DNA of 64,000 bases from Pseudorhodobacter sp. E13 (GTDB lineage: Bacteria > Pseudomonadota > Alphaproteobacteria > Rhodobacterales > Rhodobacteraceae): contig NZ_RPEN01000151.1 of the NCBI RefSeq assembly GCF_003991405.1, positions 1 to 64,000 on the forward strand, written 5' to 3'. Of the stretch, positions 25,113 through 33,358 are shown in pieces. Position 1 is the first letter of the stretch. Every line of letters begins with the position of its first letter. The translations under genes and the position numbers were made by a program. Below the pieces are notes generated by a model, which made no database searches, was not told where the DNA came from, and saw only the letters and a program-made list of their open reading frames with translations.

Positions 25113-26102
25113 TTACATCACATAGCGGTCAAAGCCGCCGGTGGTTATCACATCAAGTGCCGCGCCGTTGTTCAGCAAAAACAGCGCCGCGATGCTGTTG
25201 GCGCGGGCGATCTTCGGCCCTGCCTCACCAGCGGCGAGAAGTGCGGTGGCCCATCCGTCTGCCATCATCGCCGTCCCGCTCAGAACCGAGACAGAGGCGA
25301 TACGCCCCTGCGCGGGGCGCGCGGATTTCGGGTCGATGATATGGCCATATCGATGCGCGCCAAAGTCATAGCTTTGCGCCCGCAGGCCAGAGGTCGCGAC
25401 CGCCAGCCCCGAGGGCAAGACCAGCGCGGCGGCTGCGCCCTCCTGTCCGATGCGCGGGTCTTCCACTGCCACACGCCAGTCGCGGCCCAAGGGATGCAGG
25501 CCCGCGCTTTTCAACTCTCCGCCAAGATCAATCAGGAAATCCGTCGCCCCCGCTGTCAGCAGATGCTGTGCCATAAGGTCGAGCGCGCGCCCTTTGGCGA
25601 TGCCGCACAAATCCATCGTCAGGCCCGGCTGATCCTTGTGCAGGCGATCGTCACCCACTGCCAGCCCTTGCCAACGCCCAGTCTCAAGGCCGGAAATGCG
25701 CCCGAACCCCCAACGCGCCACCAATGGCCCGACTGTTGGGTCAAACGCCCCGCCGCTGCTTTGCGCCAGACCCAGCGCGGCACGGGCGACCCGTGCCACA
25801 TCGGGTGACACCGCGCATTCCTGCGGTGCGGCATTGAATCGGGACAGGTCGCTGTCGTCGCGCCAAGGCGACATTTCGCGGTCGACCCGGGCCAGCAGGC
25901 GTTCAATCCCGGCGCGATGGCGGGCGATGCGGGTTCCGGCGGGGGTGGTGATACGCCAGTGACTGGCAAAGGCGCGCCCCTCGATGGTTTCAACCGGGTT
26001 TGCCCCCGTCAGCGGCACCGGGGCCTCGGCCCTTGCGGCACCGGACCACAGCGCGGCGCCTGTCAGGGCGATTATCTGGCGTCGGGTCATATGGGTCGGC
26101 AT
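25113..26102 (-). CDS. apbE: FAD:protein FMN transferase
   Basis: ApbE, 329 residues, attaches FMN covalently to threonine residues of Nqr and Rnf subunits. It starts with a Tat-like signal (MTRRQIIALTGAALWSGAA), so it works in the periplasm, where NqrC is modified. Conserved segments: SRFNAAP, FDPTVGPLVARWGFG, GLTMDLCGIAKGRALD, and the C-terminal SVSVLSGTAMMADGWATALL with the Mg/FAD-binding residues. It sits directly after nqrF in the operon, as expected for a dedicated NqrC modifier. Confidence 0.92.
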   Translation of the reverse strand: MPTHMTRRQIIALTGAALWSGAARAEAPVPLTGANPVETIEGRAFASHWRITTPAGTRIARHRAGIERLLARVDREMSPWRDDSDLSRFNAAPQECAVSPDVARVARAALGLAQSSGGAFDPTVGPLVARWGFGRISGLETGRWQGLAVGDDRLHKDQPGLTMDLCGIAKGRALDLMAQHLLTAGATDFLIDLGGELKSAGLHPLGRDWRVAVEDPRIGQEGAAAALVLPSGLAVATSGLRAQSYDFGAHRYGHIIDPKSARPAQGRIASVSVLSGTAMMADGWATALLAAGEAGPKIARANSIAALFLLNNGAALDVITTGGFDRYVM

Positions 26103-26105
26103 GGC

Positions 26106-27326
26106 TTAGCCTCCAAAATCATCATTGTGGATTGATTGCGGTTCCACCCCCAGCTTTGCAAGCATGTGGAGCACGGCGGAAATCATCACCGGTGGGCCAC
26201 ACAGATAATACTCGCAATCCTCTGGGGCGGGGTGTTTTAAAAGCGCGGCGCGCACCGTGTCGTGGACAAATCCGGTGGCCCCTTGCCAACGATCGCCCGG
26301 CGCGGGGTCAGACAGGGTGGGTGTCCAGTCAAAATTCGGGTGGGCGGCGGCAATCGCCTCGAACTCTTCGACATAGAACAGATCGGCCGCCGAGCGCGCG
26401 CCATAGAAATAGCGCATCCGCCGGGGCGTGCCCTGCCCGATCTGTTCATGGATCATCGCGCGCAGCGGGGCCATGCCAACACCGCCGCCGATAAAGATCA
26501 TCTCACGCTCTGTCGGCTGAACATGGAAATCACCGAAGGGGCCAGAGGCTTCGACCGTTTCACCGGGTTTCAGCGCAAACAGCCATGATGAGACAACACC
26601 CGGCGGCAGGTCCCGTTCTTGCCCTGCGGGGGGCACTGCCAGCCGGATGTTGAACACCGCATGCCCCACATCCTCGGGCCGGTTGGCAATGGAATAGGCG
26701 CGGGTAACACTTTCGGCCGAGACGGAGCGCATTTGCGGCCAGTCGGCCAGCATCCAGATATCCCGGAACGCGGGTTCCACGTCGATCTGGTGGAAACCGA
26801 GGTCATGAGGCGGCGCGGTCAGTTGCAAAAACCCACCGGCGCGGAAATCGAAGGGCTGTTCTGCGGGCAGTTTCAGCACCAGTTCGCGGATCAGCGGGGC
26901 CAATTGCCGATTGGACAGCACGGTGCAGGTAAATCCGGTGCTGCCCAGCAAGGCCTGCGGCACCGTGACAGCGCAGGGGCCACGCAGGGCCGCCTGACAG
27001 GCCAGCCGCACATGTGCCTTGCGTTCGGCCGCTGACAGGATGCCTTTTTCGGTGGCTTGCGCCTCGCCCGCGCCATCGCCTTCAACCACCACGCGGCACA
27101 GCCCGCAGGTGCCCGACCCGCCACAAGCGGCAGGGATGCCAATGCCCGCGCCATGCAGCACGCCCAGCAATCGGTCCCCCCTTGCGGCCTGAATGGTATG
27201 GGTTCCGTTGACCGTTACGGTCATCGCCTCGGCAGGGATCAGCCTGCGGCGTGTGACCAGCAGCGCCAAGGTCAGTGCGACCAGCAGCACAACGATGATA
27301 AGCGCACCCAGCAGGATCTCGGTCAT
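26106..27326 (-). CDS. nqrF: Na+-translocating NADH:quinone reductase subunit F
   Basis: The NADH-oxidising subunit, 406 residues. A single N-terminal membrane helix is followed by a [2Fe-2S] ferredoxin domain with [14 protein letters not shown] and a fourth cysteine in VRLACQ. Then come a ferredoxin-reductase FAD domain with [11 protein letters not shown], and a C-terminal NADH domain with [15 protein letters not shown] and [11 protein letters not shown]. Electrons enter here from NADH and pass to the membrane subunits. The start overlaps the nqrE stop. Confidence 0.95.
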   Translation of the reverse strand: MTEILLGALIIVVLLVALTLALLVTRRRLIPAEAMTVTVNGTHTIQAARGDRLLGVLHGAGIGIPAACGGSGTCGLCRVVVEGDGAGEAQATEKGILSAAERKAHVRLACQAALRGPCAVTVPQALLGSTGFTCTVLSNRQLAPLIRELVLKLPAEQPFDFRAGGFLQLTAPPHDLGFHQIDVEPAFRDIWMLADWPQMRSVSAESVTRAYSIANRPEDVGHAVFNIRLAVPPAGQERDLPPGVVSSWLFALKPGETVEASGPFGDFHVQPTEREMIFIGGGVGMAPLRAMIHEQIGQGTPRRMRYFYGARSAADLFYVEEFEAIAAAHPNFDWTPTLSDPAPGDRWQGATGFVHDTVRAALLKHPAPEDCEYYLCGPPVMISAVLHMLAKLGVEPQSIHNDDFGG

Positions 27327-27934
27327 GATGCTACCATCTGCGCAAAGGCGGAAAAGCCGAGCGACATCATGCCCGCCAGTATGAAGGTGATCCCAAGACC
27401 CCGCAGGCCCTGTGGCAGGTCAGCATAGGCCAGCCGCGCCCGGATAGCCCCCAGCATGACCACCGCCACGGCAAAACCAAAGCCCGCGCCAAGGCCAAAG
27501 ACTGTGGATTGCGCTAGGCTGTAATTGCGTTCCACCATGAACAGGCTGCCGCCCAGAATGGCGCATTGCACGGTCAGCAGCGGCAAAAACACCCCGAATG
27601 AGGCATAGATCGCCGGAAAGAACCGGTCCAGCACCATTTCCAACAGTTGCACGGTGGCGGCAATGACACCGATAAACGCGATAAGTTTCAGATAGGACAG
27701 GTCAGTTTCGGGCAGGCCAGCCCAAGCCCATGCGCCGGGGGTCAGCAGCGCGGTATAGATCAGGTGGTTCAGCGGCACGGTCACGCCCATGACTGCGATC
27801 ATGGCGATGCCAAGCCCCAGCGCCGATGCGGTTTTCCGCGACAGCGCGATGAAGGTGCACAGCCCAAGGAAGAAGGTCAGCGGCATATTCTCGACAAAGG
27901 CCGCGCGCAGAAAAAGGGACCAAAGCTCGGTCAT
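27323..27934 (-). CDS. nqrE: Na+-translocating NADH:quinone reductase subunit E
   Basis: A 203-residue six-helix membrane subunit, homologous to NqrD in inverted topology. The paired cysteines [11 protein letters not shown] (about 26) and [12 protein letters not shown] (about 115) are the ligands that, with those of NqrD, hold the intramembrane iron-sulphur centre. It overlaps both nqrD and nqrF by 4 bases. Confidence 0.95.
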   Translation of the reverse strand: MTELWSLFLRAAFVENMPLTFFLGLCTFIALSRKTASALGLGIAMIAVMGVTVPLNHLIYTALLTPGAWAWAGLPETDLSYLKLIAFIGVIAATVQLLEMVLDRFFPAIYASFGVFLPLLTVQCAILGGSLFMVERNYSLAQSTVFGLGAGFGFAVAVVMLGAIRARLAYADLPQGLRGLGITFILAGMMSLGFSAFAQMVAS

Positions 27935-28596
27935 GCCGCATTCTCCGGGTCATCGGGGCGCAGATAGTCCAGCGCCTCTGCCTGGTCCGGCAAGATGCTG
28001 CGGATCGCCCAGACCAGCCCCCCCAACAGGAAAAAGGCCGAAGGGGCCAGTAGCATCAGGTTCAGCGGCGTATACCAGCCCCCCTGATCGACCGTTGCAA
28101 ACACTTGCCAACCCAGCAGCGACCCCGCCCCGAACAGCTCCCGTATCGCGCCGATCACGGTCAGCACCAGTGAATAGCCCAACCCATTGCCAAGCGCATC
28201 GACCATCGCGCGCAAGGGCGGGTTATGCCGCGAATAGGATTCGGTGCGCCCCAGCACAAGGCAGTTCGTCGTGATCAGGCTGACAAAAACCGACAGCCGC
28301 TGGCTGATCTCAAACAGATAGGCCTGCAAAAGCTGATCGATCACAATCACCAACGAGGCGACGATCACGATCTGAACGATCAGCCGGATCGAGTCCGGGA
28401 TATGCCGCCGGATCAGGCTGATCACCCCGGCGGAAAGCACCACAACGGCCGTCAGCGCCCCGGACATGGTCAGCGCGGTGGCCACCGATGTTGTCACCGC
28501 CAGCGCCGAACAGATCCCAAGGATCTGGAGCGTCACCGGGTTTTGCCGGATCAACGGTTCGGTCAGGATCCCCCAAAGACCTGTGCGTGCGCTCAT
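27931..28596 (-). CDS. nqrD: Na+-translocating NADH:quinone reductase subunit D
   Basis: A 221-residue six-helix membrane subunit. The metal-site cysteines are in [13 protein letters not shown] (about 29) and [11 protein letters not shown] (about 112), equivalent to those of characterised Nqr complexes. Rnf subunit E/A proteins are related, but the full nqrA-F order identifies this as Nqr. It begins 3 bases after the nqrC stop. Confidence 0.95.
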   Translation of the reverse strand: MSARTGLWGILTEPLIRQNPVTLQILGICSALAVTTSVATALTMSGALTAVVVLSAGVISLIRRHIPDSIRLIVQIVIVASLVIVIDQLLQAYLFEISQRLSVFVSLITTNCLVLGRTESYSRHNPPLRAMVDALGNGLGYSLVLTVIGAIRELFGAGSLLGWQVFATVDQGGWYTPLNLMLLAPSAFFLLGGLVWAIRSILPDQAEALDYLRPDDPENAA

Positions 28597-28599
28597 GGC

Positions 28600-29400
28600 C
28601 TAGAACTCCCCCCGCCTGATGGCTTGCAGAAGCGGGCCGTAACCGTCCGGCCCCAGCCAAAAGCGCATCATGCGGGTGATGGCGTTTGATGTGCGGGTGG
28701 CCCCGGTGATCCCATCGACCTCATATTCGCTGCCTGCCTGACCACGGGCAACGGCAAAGCGAATGGTGCCGCTGGCATCTGCGACCGTCTTGCTGCGGAA
28801 CTGGTCCAGCCACGCCGCTTCCTCAATCCGGGCGCCAAGCCCCGGCGTTTCGGACTGGTTGGTGATGGCAAGCCCGGCGATGGTATTCGTGTCGGCCCGC
28901 AGTGCAAGGATTGCGTCTATCAACCCGTTATAGCCCGCGCCACTGATCGGCAGCAGCACCAAAGACAGATCACCGCCCGCATCGCGCAGAAAATACACTT
29001 GCGCGTAATTGGGGCGCTGGCCCAGCCCGGCAAGATCCTGCGCTGGGGTCAGGCCGGTCCAGTTGCCGCTGTCTTCCAGCGCGGCAGACAGGGTTTCGGG
29101 CTGCACCCCGGTCGCTGCCGCACCCCGGTTCAAATCAATAACAACGGTGGAAACGGTGCCCCCCGCTTGCGACAAAACCTCGGTCATGCCCGGAATACCC
29201 GAGATCAGCGCCTCCAGCCGGGCCTGTTGTTCCACAGCGCGGTTGGCGGCCTGAATGGGCCGCAGCATAACCGTGGCCCCGCTGACCATCAGCGCGCAGA
29301 CGGCCGAGACGATAAAGGCCATGCCCAGCGTTTTGGGTCTGCTTTCATTGGGCAGCGCCAGAAATCTGCGCCACGCGGTAAGCGGGTTCAAGTCAACCAT
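28600..29400 (-). CDS. nqrC: Na+-translocating NADH:quinone reductase subunit C
   Basis: A 266-residue subunit with one N-terminal membrane helix (about 25-45) and a periplasmic FMN-binding domain. The flavinylation motif DGITGATRTSNA places covalent FMN on T235, the target of the ApbE encoded downstream. Start at the ATG 29400, overlapping nqrB by 8 bases; the open frame is longer upstream but inside nqrB. Electrons pass from here to NqrB. Confidence 0.93.
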   Translation of the reverse strand: MVDLNPLTAWRRFLALPNESRPKTLGMAFIVSAVCALMVSGATVMLRPIQAANRAVEQQARLEALISGIPGMTEVLSQAGGTVSTVVIDLNRGAAATGVQPETLSAALEDSGNWTGLTPAQDLAGLGQRPNYAQVYFLRDAGGDLSLVLLPISGAGYNGLIDAILALRADTNTIAGLAITNQSETPGLGARIEEAAWLDQFRSKTVADASGTIRFAVARGQAGSEYEVDGITGATRTSNAITRMMRFWLGPDGYGPLLQAIRRGEF

Positions 29401-30169
29401 GACGTCGTCTCCTGCGTTCTGTCCAAAGCGCGAGCGCCGCCTCGTCCAGCAGCGGCGCGGCGAGAGAGGCCCAAAGCGCGGCGGATACCGCGATTTGGGC
29501 CGTGGCGGCCCCTTGCCAACCGGTGGCAAACAGCACAACCAGCGCGCCATAAAGCCCCCCGTTCAGCCAGCCGCCAAGCCGGGTGGACGCACTGGCCACC
29601 GGGTCGGTGACAAGCAGCGCCAACACAAGTGCCGCCACGGGCAGCGCCGCCGCGACAGGCACCCCAAAGGCAAGCGCCACCCCCGGCGCGACCATCGCCC
29701 CCAAAATCAACCGTAACGACATAACCCCGAAGACCACCCCCATCGCCAAGGCCGGCAACGCGGCCCAACCAACGGGGGCAACAAAATCCGGCCAAGCAGC
29801 CGTCGGAAAGCCAAAGCCCAGAAAGGCAATCGTCACAGTTGCCGGGTTCAAGACGTTGCGGCCCCAGCCGCCGAACACCAATTCCGCGAAGACCGACCCA
29901 AAGCTGATTCCCAAGATCAGTTGCAACAAACTCAGGTCCTGCGGGGCAAGCATCGCCACCCCCACTGCTGTAATCGCCCCGGCGAAAGAAGGCGGTTGCG
30001 CCCGCGCCAGCATGAAAACCAAATGCCAGATGCCCGATATCACCAGCGTAAAGACAAGCCGCCCCAACGCATCAAGGCCGCCGAACCACAGCCACGCGAA
30101 AACCATCGGCAGCATTGCCAGCAACAGCAACAGCGCAACCATCTCCCGGTCCCAGAGGCCCCGCTTCAT
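29393..30169 (-). CDS. nqrB: Short NqrB-like membrane subunit
   Basis: A 258-residue, wholly hydrophobic protein with about nine helices, in the nqrB position. The family core is present: LGISFGSVFAELVFGGWGRN, then VLNPATVTIAFLGFGFP, and near the end LVTDPVASASTRLGGWL. Usual NqrB proteins have about 410 residues. Missing here are the roughly 50-residue cytosolic N-terminus and, right after the NPA motif, the segment bearing ISGDxVW and the DGxSGAT flavinylation site. So covalent FMN on this subunit is not expected. It starts 4 bases before the nqrA stop. Either a compact lineage-specific form or a functionally altered enzyme; the reading frame is clean, so it is not simple decay. Confidence 0.8.
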   Translation of the reverse strand: MKRGLWDREMVALLLLLAMLPMVFAWLWFGGLDALGRLVFTLVISGIWHLVFMLARAQPPSFAGAITAVGVAMLAPQDLSLLQLILGISFGSVFAELVFGGWGRNVLNPATVTIAFLGFGFPTAAWPDFVAPVGWAALPALAMGVVFGVMSLRLILGAMVAPGVALAFGVPVAAALPVAALVLALLVTDPVASASTRLGGWLNGGLYGALVVLFATGWQGAATAQIAVSAALWASLAAPLLDEAALALWTERRRRRHG

Positions 30170-31440
30170 GCTGCGTCCTCTTCTTTGGCGATCTGGTTCA
30201 GCATCGCGCGCAATTGGTCGGCCAGCCGTGGCCGAGCCCCGGTGACGTAATCGGCCAGCGCCACATCCTCTTCAACCAGCGACAACCCGCCCAGCTTGGT
30301 GAAAGCCTCGGTGTCTCTGGTGGCCAGCGCACGGATCATTGCAGCGACAGGAAACGCCGCGCCGCCCATGGCCTGTTCCAAGGCGGCGGTTGGGATGATC
30401 GGCATCGCAATCGCCGCCTGATCCAGCGCCGCCCCGAACCAGTGCCGCAGCTTGGGCTGCGCAGCGCGGGATAACACGGTGACCTGCCGGTCGCGCGGGG
30501 CCAACCAATGCGCGGCGCGGCCATCAAGGAACGCGCCCGACAGAATATCATGCGGGCCGGGCCGCACGAGGCTTTGGGTCAACCCCCGCAAATCCGCGCC
30601 CGGCTGGCAGCGAACAAGCCGCGTCTCGCGCAGCGCATCCCCCGCAATAGCGACCAGCCGAGTGGGGGGCAGATATCCGGTTTCCAGCACTGCGCCCAGA
30701 TCGGCCACATCCTCGGCGGCGATATCCCAAACCGGGGCGGCAATCCGCGCCGGAAACTGACGGTGGATCAACAGCCCCGCCGCCCCTTGCGGATGCAGCG
30801 CACCCGCCTGTAGGCGCGTGATCTGTGACGGGACAGCCCCGCCATAGCGCGCCTTGCCGGGTTCACAAAAGAAGATCGGCCCCGCCGCAAACCCGGCCAG
30901 CGCGGCAAGACCGCGTTCAAAATCCGCCTCGCGCCCGGCCAGCGCCACTGCCGGGGCGGCGGCATTGGGCCGCGTGTCCACACCCATCACAAAGATCGCC
31001 GCCGCAACCTCTGCCACCTTGGGGGGGTGGCCGAAGGGGCGGCTGCGAAACATCCGCCACAACCCGCTTTGCTGAAGCAATGCGCGCAGACCATCGGGGC
31101 CGCGCGCAGCGGTGCTTGTATCGAACCGATAGCGGTCGCCACGGGCATCGTGAAACAGCACAGCCTGCAACAACTGGCGCCCCGGACGCAGTTCGATACG
31201 GGCAACCTGCCCGGCCATTGGCGCCACAAGGGCAATTCCGGGTGTATCGCGCAGCCGCATCACCGGTTGCCCCTGCGCTACACGCCCACCTTCGGGCACC
31301 AACAGTTCGATGCGCAACGCCTCACCGTGATCGGGGATCAGCGCGGCTTCGTCCGTGATATGCGTTTCAGGCGCGGCCTGCGCCGAGGGTAAAGTGGAAA
31401 AAGGCAAGACAAGCCCTGCGGAAAAAAGAGGACCGAACAT
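30166..31440 (-). CDS. nqrA: Na+-translocating NADH:quinone reductase subunit A
   Basis: A 424-residue peripheral subunit, first gene of the nqr operon. The conserved biotin-carrier-like N-terminal part is visible (RVAQGQPVMRLRDTPGIALV, then APMAGQVARIELRPGRQLLQ), followed by GLWRMFRSRPFGHPPK and GVDTRPNAAAPAVAL. It is somewhat divergent from gammaproteobacterial NqrA. Start at 31440 with GGAGAA upstream; the frame extends to 31548 but without homology. It diverges from the pentaheme cytochrome gene across about 130 bases. Confidence 0.9.
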   Translation of the reverse strand: MFGPLFSAGLVLPFSTLPSAQAAPETHITDEAALIPDHGEALRIELLVPEGGRVAQGQPVMRLRDTPGIALVAPMAGQVARIELRPGRQLLQAVLFHDARGDRYRFDTSTAARGPDGLRALLQQSGLWRMFRSRPFGHPPKVAEVAAAIFVMGVDTRPNAAAPAVALAGREADFERGLAALAGFAAGPIFFCEPGKARYGGAVPSQITRLQAGALHPQGAAGLLIHRQFPARIAAPVWDIAAEDVADLGAVLETGYLPPTRLVAIAGDALRETRLVRCQPGADLRGLTQSLVRPGPHDILSGAFLDGRAAHWLAPRDRQVTVLSRAAQPKLRHWFGAALDQAAIAMPIIPTAALEQAMGGAAFPVAAMIRALATRDTEAFTKLGGLSLVEEDVALADYVTGARPRLADQLRAMLNQIAKEEDAA

Positions 31441-31570
31441 ATCTTCTCCGTTGGTCTGCATCTTGTTTCCCGCACCACCCTGCCCGCGCAAGCGATTGCG
31501 GAAATCACCCAGAAATGATACCAAGAAATTGCGCGAACGTATAGCCAAGACAGCTAAGGAGCGACAAAAG

Positions 31571-32770
31571 ATGATTTATACAGGTTTGAAAATAAAAGAT
31601 ATTTTTAAGATATATGTTTCTTTTGTCATTTTGGCGACTGTTCCGGCGCAGTCTTTTGCGCAGGATGTGACCACCCCCACCTCACCCGAGATCGAGGCCA
31701 TTGCGAAAGAGCTTGAGCTGTTTGTCATGCCCCGGTCAGGGCCGTTTCACCCGGATCAGATCAAGATCGAAAACCAGCTTGCCATTTCAAACTGGGCGCG
31801 GTCAGGGCACTCGGATGCAGCGTCTGAATCCTTTGCCCACTGGAATGCCGAAGGGGAGATTCCGCCTGCCTGTGCCACATGCCATTCCGGCGCAGGGTTT
31901 CGCATATTTCACGGATTGGACGGCAGCGAACGTGGCCCCTCCGCGACCCCCGTGCCGACAGGCGGTGTGGTGGATTGCGCGACATGCCACGATCCGGGTC
32001 TGACCAGCATCACAGAGGTGAAGTTTCCAAGCGGGCTTATGCACCCCGTCGCATCGACGGCAGAGGCGTCTTGCATGACCTGCCATCAGGGCCGTGCCTC
32101 GGGCGTGCAGATCACCGCAGCGGTCGGCACGCGCGATGCCGATACGCCTGACCCTGCGTTGAATTTCATTAACCCGCATTACGCTGTAGCCGCCGCCACT
32201 TGGCTTGGGGGCTATGGTGGGGCGGGTTATCACTATCCCGCGAAAACCTATTCGGGCCGCTTCTTCCATGCGCGACCGGTGGAAACCTGCGTTTCGTGTC
32301 ACGAACCCCACAGCCTTGAAGTGGCGCAGCAAAGCTGTTCCACCTGCCACCAAGACGGCACGCCCGACAACATCCGCCTGTCCCGCATCAGCTATGACGG
32401 TAGCGGCAATCTTGCCAAGGGCATCCGTTCGGATATCGCGGCCAATGCAGAGCGTCTCCACGGGCTCGTGATCGAATATTCCAAATCCATCGCGGGGACG
32501 CCTATGGTCTATGACGGTCACAGCTTCCCGTATTTCTTTGCCGATGCGAATGGCGACGGGCGGATAGACCAAGCAGACGGAAAATCAGTTGCGTATAAGG
32601 CTTGGACACCGCGTCTCTTGAAGGCTGCCTACAACTGGAAACTGGTGACTTCAGACGCGGGTGCCTTCGCGCACAACCCACATTATGCCCTAGAACTTTT
32701 ATACGACTCCATCGAAGACATTGCAGGCCCGCTCGGGCAGGATTTTGCGTCATGGAGCCTGTATCGTTAA
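31571..32770 (+). CDS. Exported pentaheme cytochrome c
   Basis: A 399-residue periplasmic protein with a signal peptide (cleavage near SFAQ) and five CxxCH heme sites starting at residues 101, 136, 168, 240 and 256: CATCH twice, CMTCH, CVSCH and CSTCH. The C-terminal 130 residues have no heme motif but include an EF-hand-like FADANGDGRIDQADG. Start at 31571 is backed by AAGGAG. Multiheme proteins of this type transfer electrons in the periplasm, for example to terminal reductases. Its divergent position next to nqrA suggests shared control, but no membrane partner or catalytic subunit is encoded nearby. Function unknown. Confidence 0.85.
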   Translation: MIYTGLKIKDIFKIYVSFVILATVPAQSFAQDVTTPTSPEIEAIAKELELFVMPRSGPFHPDQIKIENQLAISNWARSGHSDAASESFAHWNAEGEIPPACATCHSGAGFRIFHGLDGSERGPSATPVPTGGVVDCATCHDPGLTSITEVKFPSGLMHPVASTAEASCMTCHQGRASGVQITAAVGTRDADTPDPALNFINPHYAVAAATWLGGYGGAGYHYPAKTYSGRFFHARPVETCVSCHEPHSLEVAQQSCSTCHQDGTPDNIRLSRISYDGSGNLAKGIRSDIAANAERLHGLVIEYSKSIAGTPMVYDGHSFPYFFADANGDGRIDQADGKSVAYKAWTPRLLKAAYNWKLVTSDAGAFAHNPHYALELLYDSIEDIAGPLGQDFASWSLYR

Positions 32771-33358
32771 GGGCCAGACCCACTGATTTCGGGCTTTTTG
32801 TTTCATTCAGGCTTCGCGAGGATACCTGATCAACAGGCAGTCTTTACTGGCTGACGGACGCCTGAATGGGGCGTCCGAAGCCGTTCTTTCCCGAGGCTTG
32901 GCAAAGGTGGTTTGCGCTTGATTGCGGTTGTGGTCCGTTTTCTGTGCTGGCCAACGGATCAAACTTCGCCTTCATTCCGGGGGGGCAGCGTGTTGCGGCG
33001 GCTGCGGGCAAAATCTGTTCCACTTAAACGAACGAATTCAAGCGGATGTTGATGCTAGGGTCGTGCAAATCAACCGCAACGCTGCGACGCGCAAGCGGCT
33101 GGGTTTTGTCATCGCGGCGATAAATCCGCGCCCGGCCCGTCCCGCCAAGGTGCTTCTGACAGTGGCACGCCGCTGATTTTACCGCGTCCCGCGCAGGTCC
33201 TTGACGATGAATATGCCCTTTGCCCGGAAACGCCGGGCTTTATGAAAATGCGCCGCGAGCAAGGGCATTCCTACCGGCCTGAACCGGCCCAAAGATCCCG
33301 CGTAAAGCCGAAGAAGATCTTGTATCTCTGGCCAAAGGCGGCATCAAATGTTGACCCA
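32771..33358. other. Intergenic stretch, no convincing gene
   Basis: About 590 bases between the convergent 3' ends of the cytochrome and the 987-residue protein genes. An 84-codon plus-strand frame (32922-33176) shows no domain; it may be decayed coding sequence. No clear terminator seen. Confidence 0.4.

Noticed and set aside
24935-31440. Possible Rnf complex rather than Nqr
   Set aside because: The set includes NqrA, an NqrF with NADH domain, and NqrM; RnfB and RnfC are absent. The order nqrA-F is typical.
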